Part shown: in pieces, positions 45,245 through 54,294 of the stretch | Layout: each line of letters opens with the position of its first letter | Numbering within the stretch: position 1 is the stretch's first letter | Assembly: GCA_030833845.1 (NCBI GenBank) | Contig: JAURGK010000014.1 | Coordinates: 1 to 56,635, forward strand | DNA from: Crocinitomicaceae bacterium | GTDB taxonomy: Bacteria > Bacteroidota > Bacteroidia > Flavobacteriales_D > Crocinitomicaceae | Direction of reading: 5' to 3' | DNA length: 56,635 nucleotides | Position numbers and translations under genes: made by a program | Notes under the pieces: generated by a model | Databases searched by the model: none | Seen by the model: only the letters and a program-made list of their open reading frames with translations | Told to the model about the DNA's origin: nothing

Positions 45245-46521
45245 GAGTACTGTTACTCGGTTCAGGAGGTAGAGAGCATGCCATTGCCTGGAAAATAGCA
45301 CAAAGTTCAATTTTAGACGAATTATTTATTGCCCCAGGTAATGCCGGTACTAAGAAACACGGAAAAAATCTCGATGTCAAGTTAAATGATTTTGCTGCCA
45401 TAAAGAATTTAGTCCTGCAACACCAAATTGAGATGGTTGTTGTGGGCCCAGAAGAACCATTGGTTTTAGGTATTTACGATTTTTTCAAACAAGATCCTGA
45501 ATTGCGTTCAGTTAGCGTAATTGGGCCAAGCAAAGAAGGTGCGCAACTAGAAGGCAGCAAGGACTTTGCCAAGGCCTTTATGTCCAGACACCGTATTCCA
45601 ACTGCCAAATATGGAACCTTCGAAGCAAGAACCTTGAACGAAGGTCTGCGGTTTTTAGATGACATGAAAGGACCATACGTGCTCAAAGCCGATGGCCTTG
45701 CTGCAGGCAAAGGAGTATTGATAATTTCTGATTTGGATGAAGCCAAACACGAGCTAGAAGAAATGCTCGTAGGCGAAAAGTTTGGGGCTGCGAGCAACAA
45801 GGTGGTCATTGAACAATTTTTAGATGGTATTGAATTATCAGTTTTTGCCATCACCGATGGCGAATCTTTTAAATTATTACCCGAAGCAAAAGATTACAAG
45901 CGCATTGGAGAAGGTGACACAGGCCTTAACACAGGAGGTATGGGTGCCATTTCCCCAGTGCCATTTGCAGATGCCGCATTCATGGATAAAGTTCTCAATA
46001 GAGTGGTTATCCCGACGATCAAAGGCTTGAAATCTGAAAACATAACCTACAATGGGTTTGTATTTTTTGGCTTGATCAATGTAAAAGGTGATCCCTACGT
46101 TATAGAATATAACTGCCGTATGGGGGATCCTGAAACAGAGGTAGTGATGCCGCGCATCAAAAGTGATATCCTTGATTTATTCGAAGGCGTTGCTACACAC
46201 ACCCTCTCTGAAAGAGACATTCAATTTCATGATAAGAGTGCGGCGACTGTAATGATGGTTGCAGGTGGTTATCCTGGATCGTACAACAAAGGTGAAACCA
46301 TATATGGTTTGAACAGCATCACAGAAAGTATTGTTTTTCATGCGGGCACCCTTTCTGACGGCCCATCTGTGGTGTCGAATGGCGGAAGAGTCTTGGCTGT
46401 AACTTCCTATGGAAAGAACCTACAAAGTGCCTTGGACCGCAGTTACGAATCTATCGCAAAGATCAGTTTTCAAGATGCATATTTCAGAAAAGATATCGGC
46501 AAAGACGTATTAGATAACTAA
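45241..46521 (+). CDS. purD: Phosphoribosylamine-glycine ligase
   Basis: The 426-residue ATP-grasp enzyme joins glycine to phosphoribosylamine. Motifs: RVLLLGSGGREHAIAWKI, VVVGPEEPLVLGIYD, VLKADGLAAGKGVLII, GDTGLNTGGMGAISPVP and EYNCRMGDPETEVVMP. The ATG at 45241 overlaps purQ by 4 bases, so the two purine enzymes should be made together. Confidence 0.96.
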   Translation: MRVLLLGSGGREHAIAWKIAQSSILDELFIAPGNAGTKKHGKNLDVKLNDFAAIKNLVLQHQIEMVVVGPEEPLVLGIYDFFKQDPELRSVSVIGPSKEGAQLEGSKDFAKAFMSRHRIPTAKYGTFEARTLNEGLRFLDDMKGPYVLKADGLAAGKGVLIISDLDEAKHELEEMLVGEKFGAASNKVVIEQFLDGIELSVFAITDGESFKLLPEAKDYKRIGEGDTGLNTGGMGAISPVPFADAAFMDKVLNRVVIPTIKGLKSENITYNGFVFFGLINVKGDPYVIEYNCRMGDPETEVVMPRIKSDILDLFEGVATHTLSERDIQFHDKSAATVMMVAGGYPGSYNKGETIYGLNSITESIVFHAGTLSDGPSVVSNGGRVLAVTSYGKNLQSALDRSYESIAKISFQDAYFRKDIGKDVLDN

Positions 46522-46526
46522 GCTCA

Positions 46527-47786
46527 ATGGAGAATCAAATCTTACTCATCATATGTGCACTGATTTGCTCCGCTTTTTTTTCTGCAATGGAGTTGGCTTA
46601 TATTTCATCCAACAGATTGCGCATTGAGGTAATTACTCAAAAAAACACTTTTCAAGCCAAAATACTATCTATTTTTTACCGCAAGGAGAGCAACATGATT
46701 GCCCTTCTACTCTTGGGTAACAATATTGCCTTGGTGGTTTATGGTATTGCTGCAGCAGCCTTATTAGATCCTTGGTTAATACAGCTTGGAATCAAAGACC
46801 ACGGGATCATACTCGTTACCCAAACCATACTCTCTACACTTTTGGTGCTCATCACAGCCGAATTTCTCCCAAAAGCTTTAGTTCAACTTAATCCGAATAA
46901 GGCCTTGAATTATGGCTTACTGCCGCTGTTTATTTTTTACATTCTCCTTTATATTCCAACCCTATTCATTTTATTGATCAGCAATGGATTTTTAAAGCTC
47001 TTAGGCGCAGAAAAAGAGCAAGAACGAGTATTTTCTAAAATTGATCTGGAGAATTATGTGGATGAACTCAGTGCAAAACTTACGCACGAAGAAGAATTGG
47101 TCAATGACATGCTACTTTTGCGCAATGCCTTAGATTTTTCAAATGTAAAGGCCAGAGATTGCATGATCCCTAGACCAGAAATTATTGCCGTTGACATCAC
47201 AGACTCTATTGAGGAGGCCAAAAAACTCATGACGAGCAAGGGTCTTTCAAAGTTGATTATCTACCGCGACGATATCGATAACATTATTGGATACATCCAC
47301 TCTTTTGATTTATTTCAAAAACCGTTATCTATCAAACAAATACTTAAACCCATTTCTTTTGTTCCTACGGTAATGTCAGGAAAGGAACTTTTGGCCAAAT
47401 TCAACAACCAGGTAGGCAATTTTGCCGTGGTAACTGATGAGTACGGAGGCACTGCAGGCATCATTACCCTTGAAGATGTCATTGAAGAAATTTTTGGAGA
47501 AATCCAGGACGAACACGATAAAGAGGCCTTAAATGAGGAATCTGTCAGTGAAAATGAATACCTTTTTTCTGCGCGCATCGATATCGATTACCTCAACGAA
47601 AATTATGGCTTTCAATTACCAGAATCTGAATCCTACGACACTCTAGCTGGATTTATTTTAGCAAAACTCGAACGACTACCCGTTGTTGGTGACAGCATAT
47701 ATCACGAACCCTATCAATTGGTAGTTGAAAAAATGAGTCAAAGAAAAATTGAAACTATTCGTTTGTATGTCACAACAAATGACTAA
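46527..47786 (+). CDS. CNNM/CorC (hemolysin-family) membrane protein with CBS domains
   Basis: The 419-residue protein has a DUF21/CNNM transmembrane domain (about 1-170; LICSAFFSAMELAYISSNRLR, LLLGNNIALVVYGIAAAALL), two CBS domains (about 190-325; MIPRPEIIAVDITDSIEEA, VVTDEYGGTAGIITLEDVIEEIFGEIQDE in pieces), and a C-terminal CorC/HlyC domain (about 340-415). Members are linked to magnesium or cobalt transport. The gliding protein GldE has the same architecture; I see no neighbouring gldD, so I do not use that name. It overlaps the HAD gene. Confidence 0.88.
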   Translation: MENQILLIICALICSAFFSAMELAYISSNRLRIEVITQKNTFQAKILSIFYRKESNMIALLLLGNNIALVVYGIAAAALLDPWLIQLGIKDHGIILVTQTILSTLLVLITAEFLPKALVQLNPNKALNYGLLPLFIFYILLYIPTLFILLISNGFLKLLGAEKEQERVFSKIDLENYVDELSAKLTHEEELVNDMLLLRNALDFSNVKARDCMIPRPEIIAVDITDSIEEAKKLMTSKGLSKLIIYRDDIDNIIGYIHSFDLFQKPLSIKQILKPISFVPTVMSGKELLAKFNNQVGNFAVVTDEYGGTAGIITLEDVIEEIFGEIQDEHDKEALNEESVSENEYLFSARIDIDYLNENYGFQLPESESYDTLAGFILAKLERLPVVGDSIYHEPYQLVVEKMSQRKIETIRLYVTTND

Positions 47787-48447
47787 TTCACCCAAGCTAC
47801 ATGATTTTGATGCTGTCATATTTGATATGGATGGCGTTTTAATCGATTCAGAACCATTATGGAAGATTGCCATGGAAACGGTTTTCAATCAATTCAATTC
47901 CCAACTCACTCACCAAGATTTTCAAAAAACCGTAGGTCTGCGCATTGATCAAGTGATTGAATTTTGGAACAAGCAACAAAATTGGGGGCTTTCCGACATA
48001 AAGGGAGTTGAAAATCAAATTATTGACAAGCTCGTCGAACTAATTGTCGCCAATCCCAAGCCATTGACTGGGGTCATAGAAATGCTTACCTTTTTACAAA
48101 GTAGAGAGATAAAAATTGGACTGGCCACCTCCTCTTCAAACCGCCTCATTGAAACAGTTTTAAAAACACTGGAAATTAACCAATATTTTCAATTTACTTA
48201 TTCTGCAGAGCATGAAACTCATGGCAAACCTCATCCTGCAGTATATCTCAAAGTAGCAGAGGCACTTGAGGTTTCGCCAACGCGTTGTTTGGTAATTGAA
48301 GATTCTTTTAATGGGGTAATTTCGGGCTTAGCAGCCCAAATGAGGGTTTGTTGCATCCCTGAAAAAACACATTTTCCTAATCCAAAATTGGCTATTGCCG
48401 ATTTTCATTTTTCAGATCTGCTACAATTGCTTGAAGCTTGGCGATAG
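47767..48447 (+). CDS. HAD-superfamily phosphatase, hexitol-phosphatase/beta-phosphoglucomutase-like
   Basis: The 226-residue enzyme has HAD motif I VIFDMDGVLIDSEPLW, motif II LATSSSNR, a Lys in HGKPHPAVYLKVAEAL, and motif III VIEDSFNGVISGLAA. The helical cap (about 30-100) places it with HxpB and beta-phosphoglucomutase-like phosphatases; the substrate is uncertain. The start is ATG 47767 (20-base overlap with the CNNM gene) or ATG 47779 (8-base overlap). Confidence 0.85.
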   Translation: MSQQMTNSPKLHDFDAVIFDMDGVLIDSEPLWKIAMETVFNQFNSQLTHQDFQKTVGLRIDQVIEFWNKQQNWGLSDIKGVENQIIDKLVELIVANPKPLTGVIEMLTFLQSREIKIGLATSSSNRLIETVLKTLEINQYFQFTYSAEHETHGKPHPAVYLKVAEALEVSPTRCLVIEDSFNGVISGLAAQMRVCCIPEKTHFPNPKLAIADFHFSDLLQLLEAWR

Positions 48448-48462
48448 GCTGCTACAAATTGT

Positions 48463-48470
48463 TATTTTTG
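48463..48470 (+). promoter_or_regulatory. Promoter -7 box TATTTTTG for ruvB
   Basis: This is an exact TAnnTTTG match six bases before the ruvB ATG; the predicted leader is about 3 nt. The T-rich context makes chance matches more likely here. Confidence 0.4.
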
Positions 48471-48476
48471 TAAGTC

Positions 48477-49499
48477 ATGGAAGACGCTTTTGACTACCGG
48501 GAAGAAACCAATGGGCAAAATGACCAGGAAATAGACAAAGTTCTACGACCCAAAACTTTACAAGATTTTGCAGGGCAACCGGCTGTTGTTGAAAATCTTG
48601 AAGTTTTTGTCCGCGCAGCACAACTGCGCAATGAACCCCTAGATCATGTCTTGTTGCATGGCCCCCCTGGCCTAGGTAAAACCACACTTGCCAATATCAT
48701 TGCCAATGAACTTGGCGTAGGATTTAAAGTGACCTCTGGCCCCGTACTTGACAAAGCAGGTGATTTAGCTGGTTTGCTTACAAATCTTGGAGAAGGTGAT
48801 GTTTTGTTTATCGATGAAATTCACAGACTGAGCCCGGTTATTGAGGAATATCTTTATTCGGCCATGGAAGATTACGTCATTGATATCATGCTCGATTCTG
48901 GAGCTAATGCACGCAGTATCCAAATTAATTTAAACCCATTTACGCTCATCGGAGCTACTACGCGTTCTGGTTTACTTACCTCACCCTTACGCGCTCGTTT
49001 TGGAATCAACGCGCGCCTCGAATATTACGACTGTGAGACACTTACGGCCATTATCGAACGCTCTGCACATTTGCTGCAAATTGGCATTGCACAAAGTGCA
49101 GCCTATAAAATTGCTAGCCGCAGCCGAGGCACGCCACGTATTGCCAATGCCTTATTACGTAGAGTTCGGGACTTTGCACAAATCAAAGGAACTGGGCACA
49201 TTGATGATCAAATTACAGAAATAGCACTCAAAGCACTCAATGTCGATGCCAACGGTCTTGACGAAATGGATTTGCGAATTCTTAAAGTGCTCATTGATAA
49301 ATTTAATGGTGGCCCCGTGGGCCTCAGCACCATCGCTACTGCTATCGGCGAAAATGCAGGTACCCTCGAAGAGGTCTATGAGCCCTTTTTAATCCAAGAA
49401 GGATTTTTAATGCGCACACCGCGTGGTCGAAAAGCAACCGAAAAAAGCTACAAACATCTTGGCAAAGACCTAGGTTGGGCCCAAGGTGGTTTATTTTAA
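48477..49499 (+). CDS. ruvB: Holliday junction branch-migration helicase RuvB
   Basis: The 340-residue AAA+ motor has [12 protein letters not shown], Walker [17 protein letters not shown], Walker [12 protein letters not shown], sensor 1 [12 protein letters not shown], arginine-finger region SPLRARFGI, and the winged-helix end with [15 protein letters not shown] and [12 protein letters not shown]. It drives branch migration with RuvA, which is not in the window. It is followed one base later by queG, a common pairing in Bacteroidota. Confidence 0.97.
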   Translation: MEDAFDYREETNGQNDQEIDKVLRPKTLQDFAGQPAVVENLEVFVRAAQLRNEPLDHVLLHGPPGLGKTTLANIIANELGVGFKVTSGPVLDKAGDLAGLLTNLGEGDVLFIDEIHRLSPVIEEYLYSAMEDYVIDIMLDSGANARSIQINLNPFTLIGATTRSGLLTSPLRARFGINARLEYYDCETLTAIIERSAHLLQIGIAQSAAYKIASRSRGTPRIANALLRRVRDFAQIKGTGHIDDQITEIALKALNVDANGLDEMDLRILKVLIDKFNGGPVGLSTIATAIGENAGTLEEVYEPFLIQEGFLMRTPRGRKATEKSYKHLGKDLGWAQGGLF

Positions 49500-49500
49500 G

Positions 49501-50430
49501 ATGAAACACGACGCCTACAAAGCACTGATCATAGAAAAAGCCAAAGCCCTTGGTTTTTTTCATGTAGGCTTTTCAACAGCAACGTTTTTGGAAGAGGAGG
49601 CCCCAAGGCTAGAACAATGGTTGGCACATAATTACCATGGAAAAATGGCATATATGGCCAATCACTTCGATAAGCGACTAGATCCAAGATTGCTAGAAGT
49701 GGGCACCAAAACCATCATTTCCCTCTTACTACATTACACCCCAGAAAAACAACAACGGCAAGACGCTCCTCAAATAGCCAAGTATGCCTACGGCCAGGAT
49801 TATCATTTTGTAATCAAGGATAAACTAAAGCAGCTACTTTTAGAACTCAGACAAAGCATTGGCGAAATACAAGGCAGGGCCTTTGTTGATTCGGCCCCAG
49901 TCATGGATAAAGTTTGGGCAAAAAAGTCTGGTCTTGGCTGGATTGGGAAAAATACCAATTTGATCCAACCCAAAAATGGCAGCTTTTTTTTTATTGCAGA
50001 ATTATTCGTTGACCTACAAATAAGTCCTGATGGCCCGATCAAAGATTATTGCGGCACCTGTACTCGTTGCATTGATGCGTGCCCTACTGATGCACTTGCT
50101 ACACCCTATGTGATCGATGGATCCAAATGCATATCCTACTTAACCATAGAGCTTAAGGATGCTGATTTGCCGAGTGAATTTAAAGGCAAAATGGAAAATT
50201 GGGCCTTCGGTTGTGACATTTGTCAGGATGTTTGCCCATGGAATCGGTTTTCGAAAATTACCAAAGAAAGAGCATTCGAACCGCATCCGGAATTTCTAAA
50301 CCTCGATACCGCTGACTGGGAACAACTCACCGAAGCTACTTTTCAGCATATTTTTGGTAAAACTCCATTAAAACGCACCAAATTCAGCGGAATAAAACGA
50401 AATATTGAATTTCTAAAAAAGCATTCATAA
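49501..50430 (+). CDS. queG: Epoxyqueuosine reductase QueG
   Basis: The 309-residue cobalamin-dependent iron-sulfur enzyme reduces epoxyqueuosine to queuosine in tRNA. It has [27 protein letters not shown], and two 4Fe-4S binding sets: [16 protein letters not shown] and [11 protein letters not shown]. It may share its need for cobalamin with the importer set at 22311-25014, but no riboswitch or regulatory link is visible. The ATG at 49501 is one base after the ruvB stop. Confidence 0.95.
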   Translation: MKHDAYKALIIEKAKALGFFHVGFSTATFLEEEAPRLEQWLAHNYHGKMAYMANHFDKRLDPRLLEVGTKTIISLLLHYTPEKQQRQDAPQIAKYAYGQDYHFVIKDKLKQLLLELRQSIGEIQGRAFVDSAPVMDKVWAKKSGLGWIGKNTNLIQPKNGSFFFIAELFVDLQISPDGPIKDYCGTCTRCIDACPTDALATPYVIDGSKCISYLTIELKDADLPSEFKGKMENWAFGCDICQDVCPWNRFSKITKERAFEPHPEFLNLDTADWEQLTEATFQHIFGKTPLKRTKFSGIKRNIEFLKKHS

Positions 50431-50455
50431 AAACATTATGAAAACCCGAAGTGTT

Positions 50456-50463
50456 TAACTTTG
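50456..50463 (+). promoter_or_regulatory. Promoter -7 box TAACTTTG for the kynurenine monooxygenase gene
   Basis: This is an exact TAnnTTTG match 37 bases before the ATG at 50501, giving a leader of about 34 nt. I see no -33 TTG at the usual distance. Confidence 0.5.
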
Positions 50464-50500
50464 TGAACCGTGTAAGCAATAGCAATCATACAATTTAAAT

Positions 50501-51868
50501 ATGTCAGAAAAAAGAGAAGCCATTATTATTGGAGCTGGACTAGTCGGATCACTTTGGGCGGTATATTTGGCCAAGGCCGGCTATCGTGTAACCATCTTTG
50601 AAAGACGCCCCGATATTAGAAAAGCAGATATCAGTGCTGGTAAGTCCATCAATTTGGCTCTTTCTGTCAGAGGTTGGACCGCACTAGATGCTGTTGGAGT
50701 TGGTGATGAAATTCGAAAAATTGCCATTCCCATGCATGGGCGTATGATGCATGGTTTAGATGGAAAACTCACCTATCAACCCTATGGTGCAGAAGGGCAA
50801 GCGATTTTTTCTGTTTCGAGAGGAAAAGTCAATGCAGCAATGATGGATATCGCCGAAACACATGGGCAAGCCACCATTCACTATCAAACAGAATGCCTCA
50901 GGGTAGATTTACAAAACGCTATTGCCTACCTTAAGAATACACAATCTGGCGAAACTTTTGAAGCAAAAGCTGATGTGATATTTGCTGCAGATGGCGCCTT
51001 TAGTGCTGTCCGCTATAATTCTATGCAGAAATTAAACCGTTTTCAATACAGCCAAAATTATATCGCCGACGGATACCGAGAAATTTTGCTACCAGCCTTA
51101 CCCGATGGCAGCTACCCTATGGACAAAAATGCACTACATATTTGGCCCAGAGGTAGATTTATGCTGATTGCACTGGCCAATGAAGATGGTTCTTTCACCT
51201 GTACTCTATTCATGCCCCATGAAAACCATGAATTTGCATTTAATAAATTAAAAACCAGGGAAGATGTGGATCGTTTCTTTCAAACAGTTTTTCCTGATTT
51301 CTATGAAATGATGCCCGATATTGCAGATAAATGGGAGGATCATCCACTTTCGAATTTGGCCATTATTCGGTGCTATCCTTGGGCTTCTGGCAAAGTTGGA
51401 CTCATGGGCGATGCCGCGCATGCCACCGTTCCGTTTTACGGACAGGGAATGAATGCAGGTTTTGAAGACTGTCGTGTCCTCAATGAACTAATGCTTGAAC
51501 ACAACCACGATTGGGAGGCCATTTGGGCTGCTTATAGTCCAAGCAGAAAACCAAATGGCGACGCGCTGCAAGATTTATCCCTAGACAATTATATTGAAAT
51601 GAGGGATTTGGTTGCTGACCCATCATTTTTGTTGCGTAAAAAAATCGAGGCTAAGTTCAGTAAAATGTATCCAAATAAGTGGTTACCGTTGTATAGCCAA
51701 GTCACCTTCAGTAATATTCCTTACTCGGTTGCGTATCAACAAGGGAAAAAGCAACGCCTCATCATGGATGAAATTATGGCCAGCCCAACGATTGAAACTG
51801 ATTGGGAAAAACCATCTACGATGCAAGCCATTTTAGACAAATGTTCCGAATTTAATTTTCAAACATGA
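50501..51868 (+). CDS. kmo: Kynurenine 3-monooxygenase
   Basis: The 455-residue FAD enzyme hydroxylates L-kynurenine with NADPH and oxygen. It has the dinucleotide fold AIIIGAGLVGSLWAVYLAKAG, SAGKSINLALSVRGWTALD (typical of KMO), MHGRMMHGLDG, and the FAD-ribityl motif GLMGDAAHATVPFYGQGMNAG (in part). The C-terminal 70 residues are helical and may contact the membrane. No other kynurenine-pathway gene is adjacent. It overlaps the next gene by 4 bases. Confidence 0.93.
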   Translation: MSEKREAIIIGAGLVGSLWAVYLAKAGYRVTIFERRPDIRKADISAGKSINLALSVRGWTALDAVGVGDEIRKIAIPMHGRMMHGLDGKLTYQPYGAEGQAIFSVSRGKVNAAMMDIAETHGQATIHYQTECLRVDLQNAIAYLKNTQSGETFEAKADVIFAADGAFSAVRYNSMQKLNRFQYSQNYIADGYREILLPALPDGSYPMDKNALHIWPRGRFMLIALANEDGSFTCTLFMPHENHEFAFNKLKTREDVDRFFQTVFPDFYEMMPDIADKWEDHPLSNLAIIRCYPWASGKVGLMGDAAHATVPFYGQGMNAGFEDCRVLNELMLEHNHDWEAIWAAYSPSRKPNGDALQDLSLDNYIEMRDLVADPSFLLRKKIEAKFSKMYPNKWLPLYSQVTFSNIPYSVAYQQGKKQRLIMDEIMASPTIETDWEKPSTMQAILDKCSEFNFQT

Positions 51869-52758
51869 TCCGTATATCGATTTTCCTACTACTAGCTCAA
51901 GTCGCCTATGGCCAAGGCGGCTTTGAAAAATCACAGAAAAAAGGCAATGATTACCTTCAGGTCCGCAACCATGGTTATCAATTTTCGCTAGGCCCTACCT
52001 ATAGTTTTGCAAGCAAACCCCTACAGGGTGATATTCTTGTTGATCAAGCAGATCGAGGTAATTTTACAATCACGCCGCAGGCCAAATTTGGTTATTATGC
52101 AGAATTCGGTTTGGCACATTTTCCAAAGTGGAAAGGAACGCCAATCAAAGCACTTGGAAAAAGCCGGATCATGGACTACTTTGACTGGGGCATAGGCTAC
52201 AGACAGTTCAATGCACTTGAGTCTACCCTAATAGAAAACCAAAATGCTATAGGAGAAATCTATAGCACGATTAGTGGGCAAGGGATCATGCGCACAGGTT
52301 ACCTTTATGGTAGTATGCGTGCGCATTCATTGATTTATTTTGGTAAAAAAGTAGTGGTCAAGGTACGTAAACATTTTTTAGATCAAAGTTTGGGAATCAA
52401 TTATGATTTTCAAGTGAAGGCCAAGGCGCTCACTTATCAAGATAATTTCAATACCCATCCTGCTGCACAAACATTTCAACCAAATTTAGCCGCTGGCCTC
52501 TTGCAATTTAATTATCAAATTGGAATTGGAATTCGCCTCAATAAAGCTTGGATTTTGATTCCTGGTGCCTCTTTACCTATCGTAACGCTTGCTCCTTGGG
52601 AAGGCTTCAATGCAAACATTCATTGGTTTAGTTCCACTTACTGGCCTATACAAGCACAATTTAAAGTGATTAAATTATTTGAAGCGCCAAATAAGTGCGG
52701 TGTTTACAGCACTCCAGAAGACCGGGAAATGGACAAACAATTTAGAATGAACAACTAA
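51865..52758 (+). CDS. Secreted, probably outer-membrane protein of unknown function
   Basis: The 297-residue protein has a signal peptide (MIRISIFLLLAQVAYGQ) and a body rich in aromatic beta strands, with the YFDWGIGYRQF and LLQFNYQIGIGIRL segments of a barrel-like protein. The C-terminus (EDREMDKQFRMNN) is polar and lacks the aromatic terminal residue of most barrels. No family is recognised. It is coupled to kmo by an ATGA overlap; its stop overlaps the convergent stop by 4 bases. Confidence 0.7.
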   Translation: MIRISIFLLLAQVAYGQGGFEKSQKKGNDYLQVRNHGYQFSLGPTYSFASKPLQGDILVDQADRGNFTITPQAKFGYYAEFGLAHFPKWKGTPIKALGKSRIMDYFDWGIGYRQFNALESTLIENQNAIGEIYSTISGQGIMRTGYLYGSMRAHSLIYFGKKVVVKVRKHFLDQSLGINYDFQVKAKALTYQDNFNTHPAAQTFQPNLAAGLLQFNYQIGIGIRLNKAWILIPGASLPIVTLAPWEGFNANIHWFSSTYWPIQAQFKVIKLFEAPNKCGVYSTPEDREMDKQFRMNN

Positions 52759-53294
52759 ACCTTGCCTAATAATTGCGGCAAAACTTTTTTAACAAACCTT
52801 TTACGCAAGCGCTTCAACACTGAATCACGGTCCGAGACATTACCACAGCGCAATACCTGCCTTGAGATCAGTTGATTTTTTTGGTAAATTGAAAATTCAA
52901 AAGATACCGAAGTAGCTTCGTCTCTATAAATTTGGTAAATACTCGTGGTTTCAAGGAGCTCCGTAAGCGTTTGAGCATCTGTGCTCGGCTTAAAAGTACG
53001 GTCATAGCCACGTACATTGACTACAAAATAAGTGTCAAAACCTTTTTGAAGAAGCAATGATTGAATGGAATCTGCCATGAGGTGTTGTAAGTCTTCACCC
53101 TGCTTGAGCACATTCATAAGTGGTATGGTTTTGATCTGCTGATCTTGTAATATACCAGTAAAAAGAGCTTGCATTGCATAGCGATCCTCTTCTTTTTCAA
53201 ACTGTGCTATGATCACAGCATTGGTTAACTTCAGTTGCTGTGCTTTTAAGTTAAAGGCGCAAACTATGGAAAGAATAAAAAGCAGTGTTTTCAT
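52755..53294 (-). CDS. Small secreted protein of unknown function
   Basis: The 179-residue protein has a signal peptide (MKTLLFILSIVCAFNLKAQ). The mature part holds alternating strands and helices, with VIIAQFEKEEDRYAMQALF and FDTYFVVNVRGYDR, and a basic C-terminus (LRKRFVKKVLPQ). It resembles small periplasmic or lipid-linked proteins of Bacteroidota, but I cannot name a family. It lies 7 bases after metF, so it is probably co-transcribed. Confidence 0.65.
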   Translation of the reverse strand: MKTLLFILSIVCAFNLKAQQLKLTNAVIIAQFEKEEDRYAMQALFTGILQDQQIKTIPLMNVLKQGEDLQHLMADSIQSLLLQKGFDTYFVVNVRGYDRTFKPSTDAQTLTELLETTSIYQIYRDEATSVSFEFSIYQKNQLISRQVLRCGNVSDRDSVLKRLRKRFVKKVLPQLLGKV

Positions 53295-53301
53295 AATAAA
53301 C

Positions 53302-54252
53302 TTAAAATACTTCTTGCGCAATACGGCGCACCGAAGACGAATTAGACATGGTATAGTAATGTATGCAAGGTACACCTGCTGCTTTCAATTCTTTGGATTG
53401 GGCAGTTGCCCATTCTATGCCCAATTGTTCTACAGCTGAATTGTCTTTGCACTTTAGCAATTCTTTGGATAATTCCGTTGGATAATCGATATGAAAAAAC
53501 TTTGGCAAAAAACTTATGTGAGCCAAGGTTTTGATGGGTTTCAAGCCAGGAATGATCGGTACATTGATACCCACTGCCCGACATGCTGCTACGAAGTCAA
53601 AATATTTTTTGTTGTCAAAAAACATTTGAGTCACTAAATAAGTGGCACCTGCATCGACTTTTGCTTTTAAATATTGGAGGTCTGTTTCTAGATTCATGGC
53701 CTCAAAATGTTTTTCGGGATATGCCGCAGCACCGATACAAAAATGAGTAGGATCTTGCCCTTGCCCTTCGGTAAAATAAGAACCCTGATTCATTTTATTG
53801 ACCTGCTCAATAAGTTCAACCGCAAAAGCATGCCCCTGTGGGTGAGGTCTGAAATTGGCTTCAGATTTAACAGCATCGCCTCGCAACGCAAGTACATTGT
53901 CAATGCCTAAAAAATGAAGGTCAATGAGTGCATTTTCCGTTTCTTCCTTGCTGAAACCTCCACAAATGAGGTGTGGTATAGCATCCACGTCATATTTATG
54001 CATAATTGCAGCACAAATACCAACCGTTCCTGGGCGCTTGCGCACTGATTTTTTTTCAAGCAAGCCGTGTTCCCGTTCTATGTATACATATTCTTCACGG
54101 TGGTAAGTGACGTTGATGAATTTGGGCTTGAATTCCATTAAGGGGTCAATGCCTTCATAAATAGAAGATATACTTTTGCCTTTGAGCGGTGGAAGTATTT
54201 CAAACGAAAAAAGGGTGTCTTGGGCTTGTGCAAGATGATCGGTAACCTTCAT
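53302..54252 (-). CDS. metF: 5,10-methylenetetrahydrofolate reductase
   Basis: The 316-residue FAD-dependent TIM-barrel enzyme reduces methylene-THF to methyl-THF for methionine synthesis. Motifs: FSFEILPPLKGKSI, KFINVTYHREEY, IPHLICGGFSKEETENAL, NVLALRGDAVK and YLVTQMFFDNKKYFDF. No methionine synthase gene is nearby. It has its own promoter and is followed by a small secreted-protein gene. Confidence 0.96.
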   Translation of the reverse strand: MKVTDHLAQAQDTLFSFEILPPLKGKSISSIYEGIDPLMEFKPKFINVTYHREEYVYIEREHGLLEKKSVRKRPGTVGICAAIMHKYDVDAIPHLICGGFSKEETENALIDLHFLGIDNVLALRGDAVKSEANFRPHPQGHAFAVELIEQVNKMNQGSYFTEGQGQDPTHFCIGAAAYPEKHFEAMNLETDLQYLKAKVDAGATYLVTQMFFDNKKYFDFVAACRAVGINVPIIPGLKPIKTLAHISFLPKFFHIDYPTELSKELLKCKDNSAVEQLGIEWATAQSKELKAAGVPCIHYYTMSNSSSVRRIAQEVF

Positions 54253-54268
54253 ATCAACAATTAACGCA

Positions 54269-54276
54269 CAAAGATA
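54269..54276 (-). promoter_or_regulatory. Promoter -7 box TATCTTTG for metF
   Basis: On the minus strand this is an exact TAnnTTTG match 16 bases before the ATG at 54252, in the short gap behind the aminotransferase gene. The predicted leader is about 13 nt. Confidence 0.5.
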
Positions 54277-54294
54277 AGCGATTGAAAATGAAAA

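Noticed and set aside
45474..45854. Antisense open frame of 126 codons opposite purD.
   Set aside because: The purD protein is unambiguous; the antisense product is Ser/Pro-rich low-complexity sequence typical of shadow frames.
46527..47786. Assignment of the CNNM/CBS protein as gliding protein GldE.
   Set aside because: The architecture is shared by many hemolysin-family proteins, and the usual neighbour gldD is absent, so the name is not supported.
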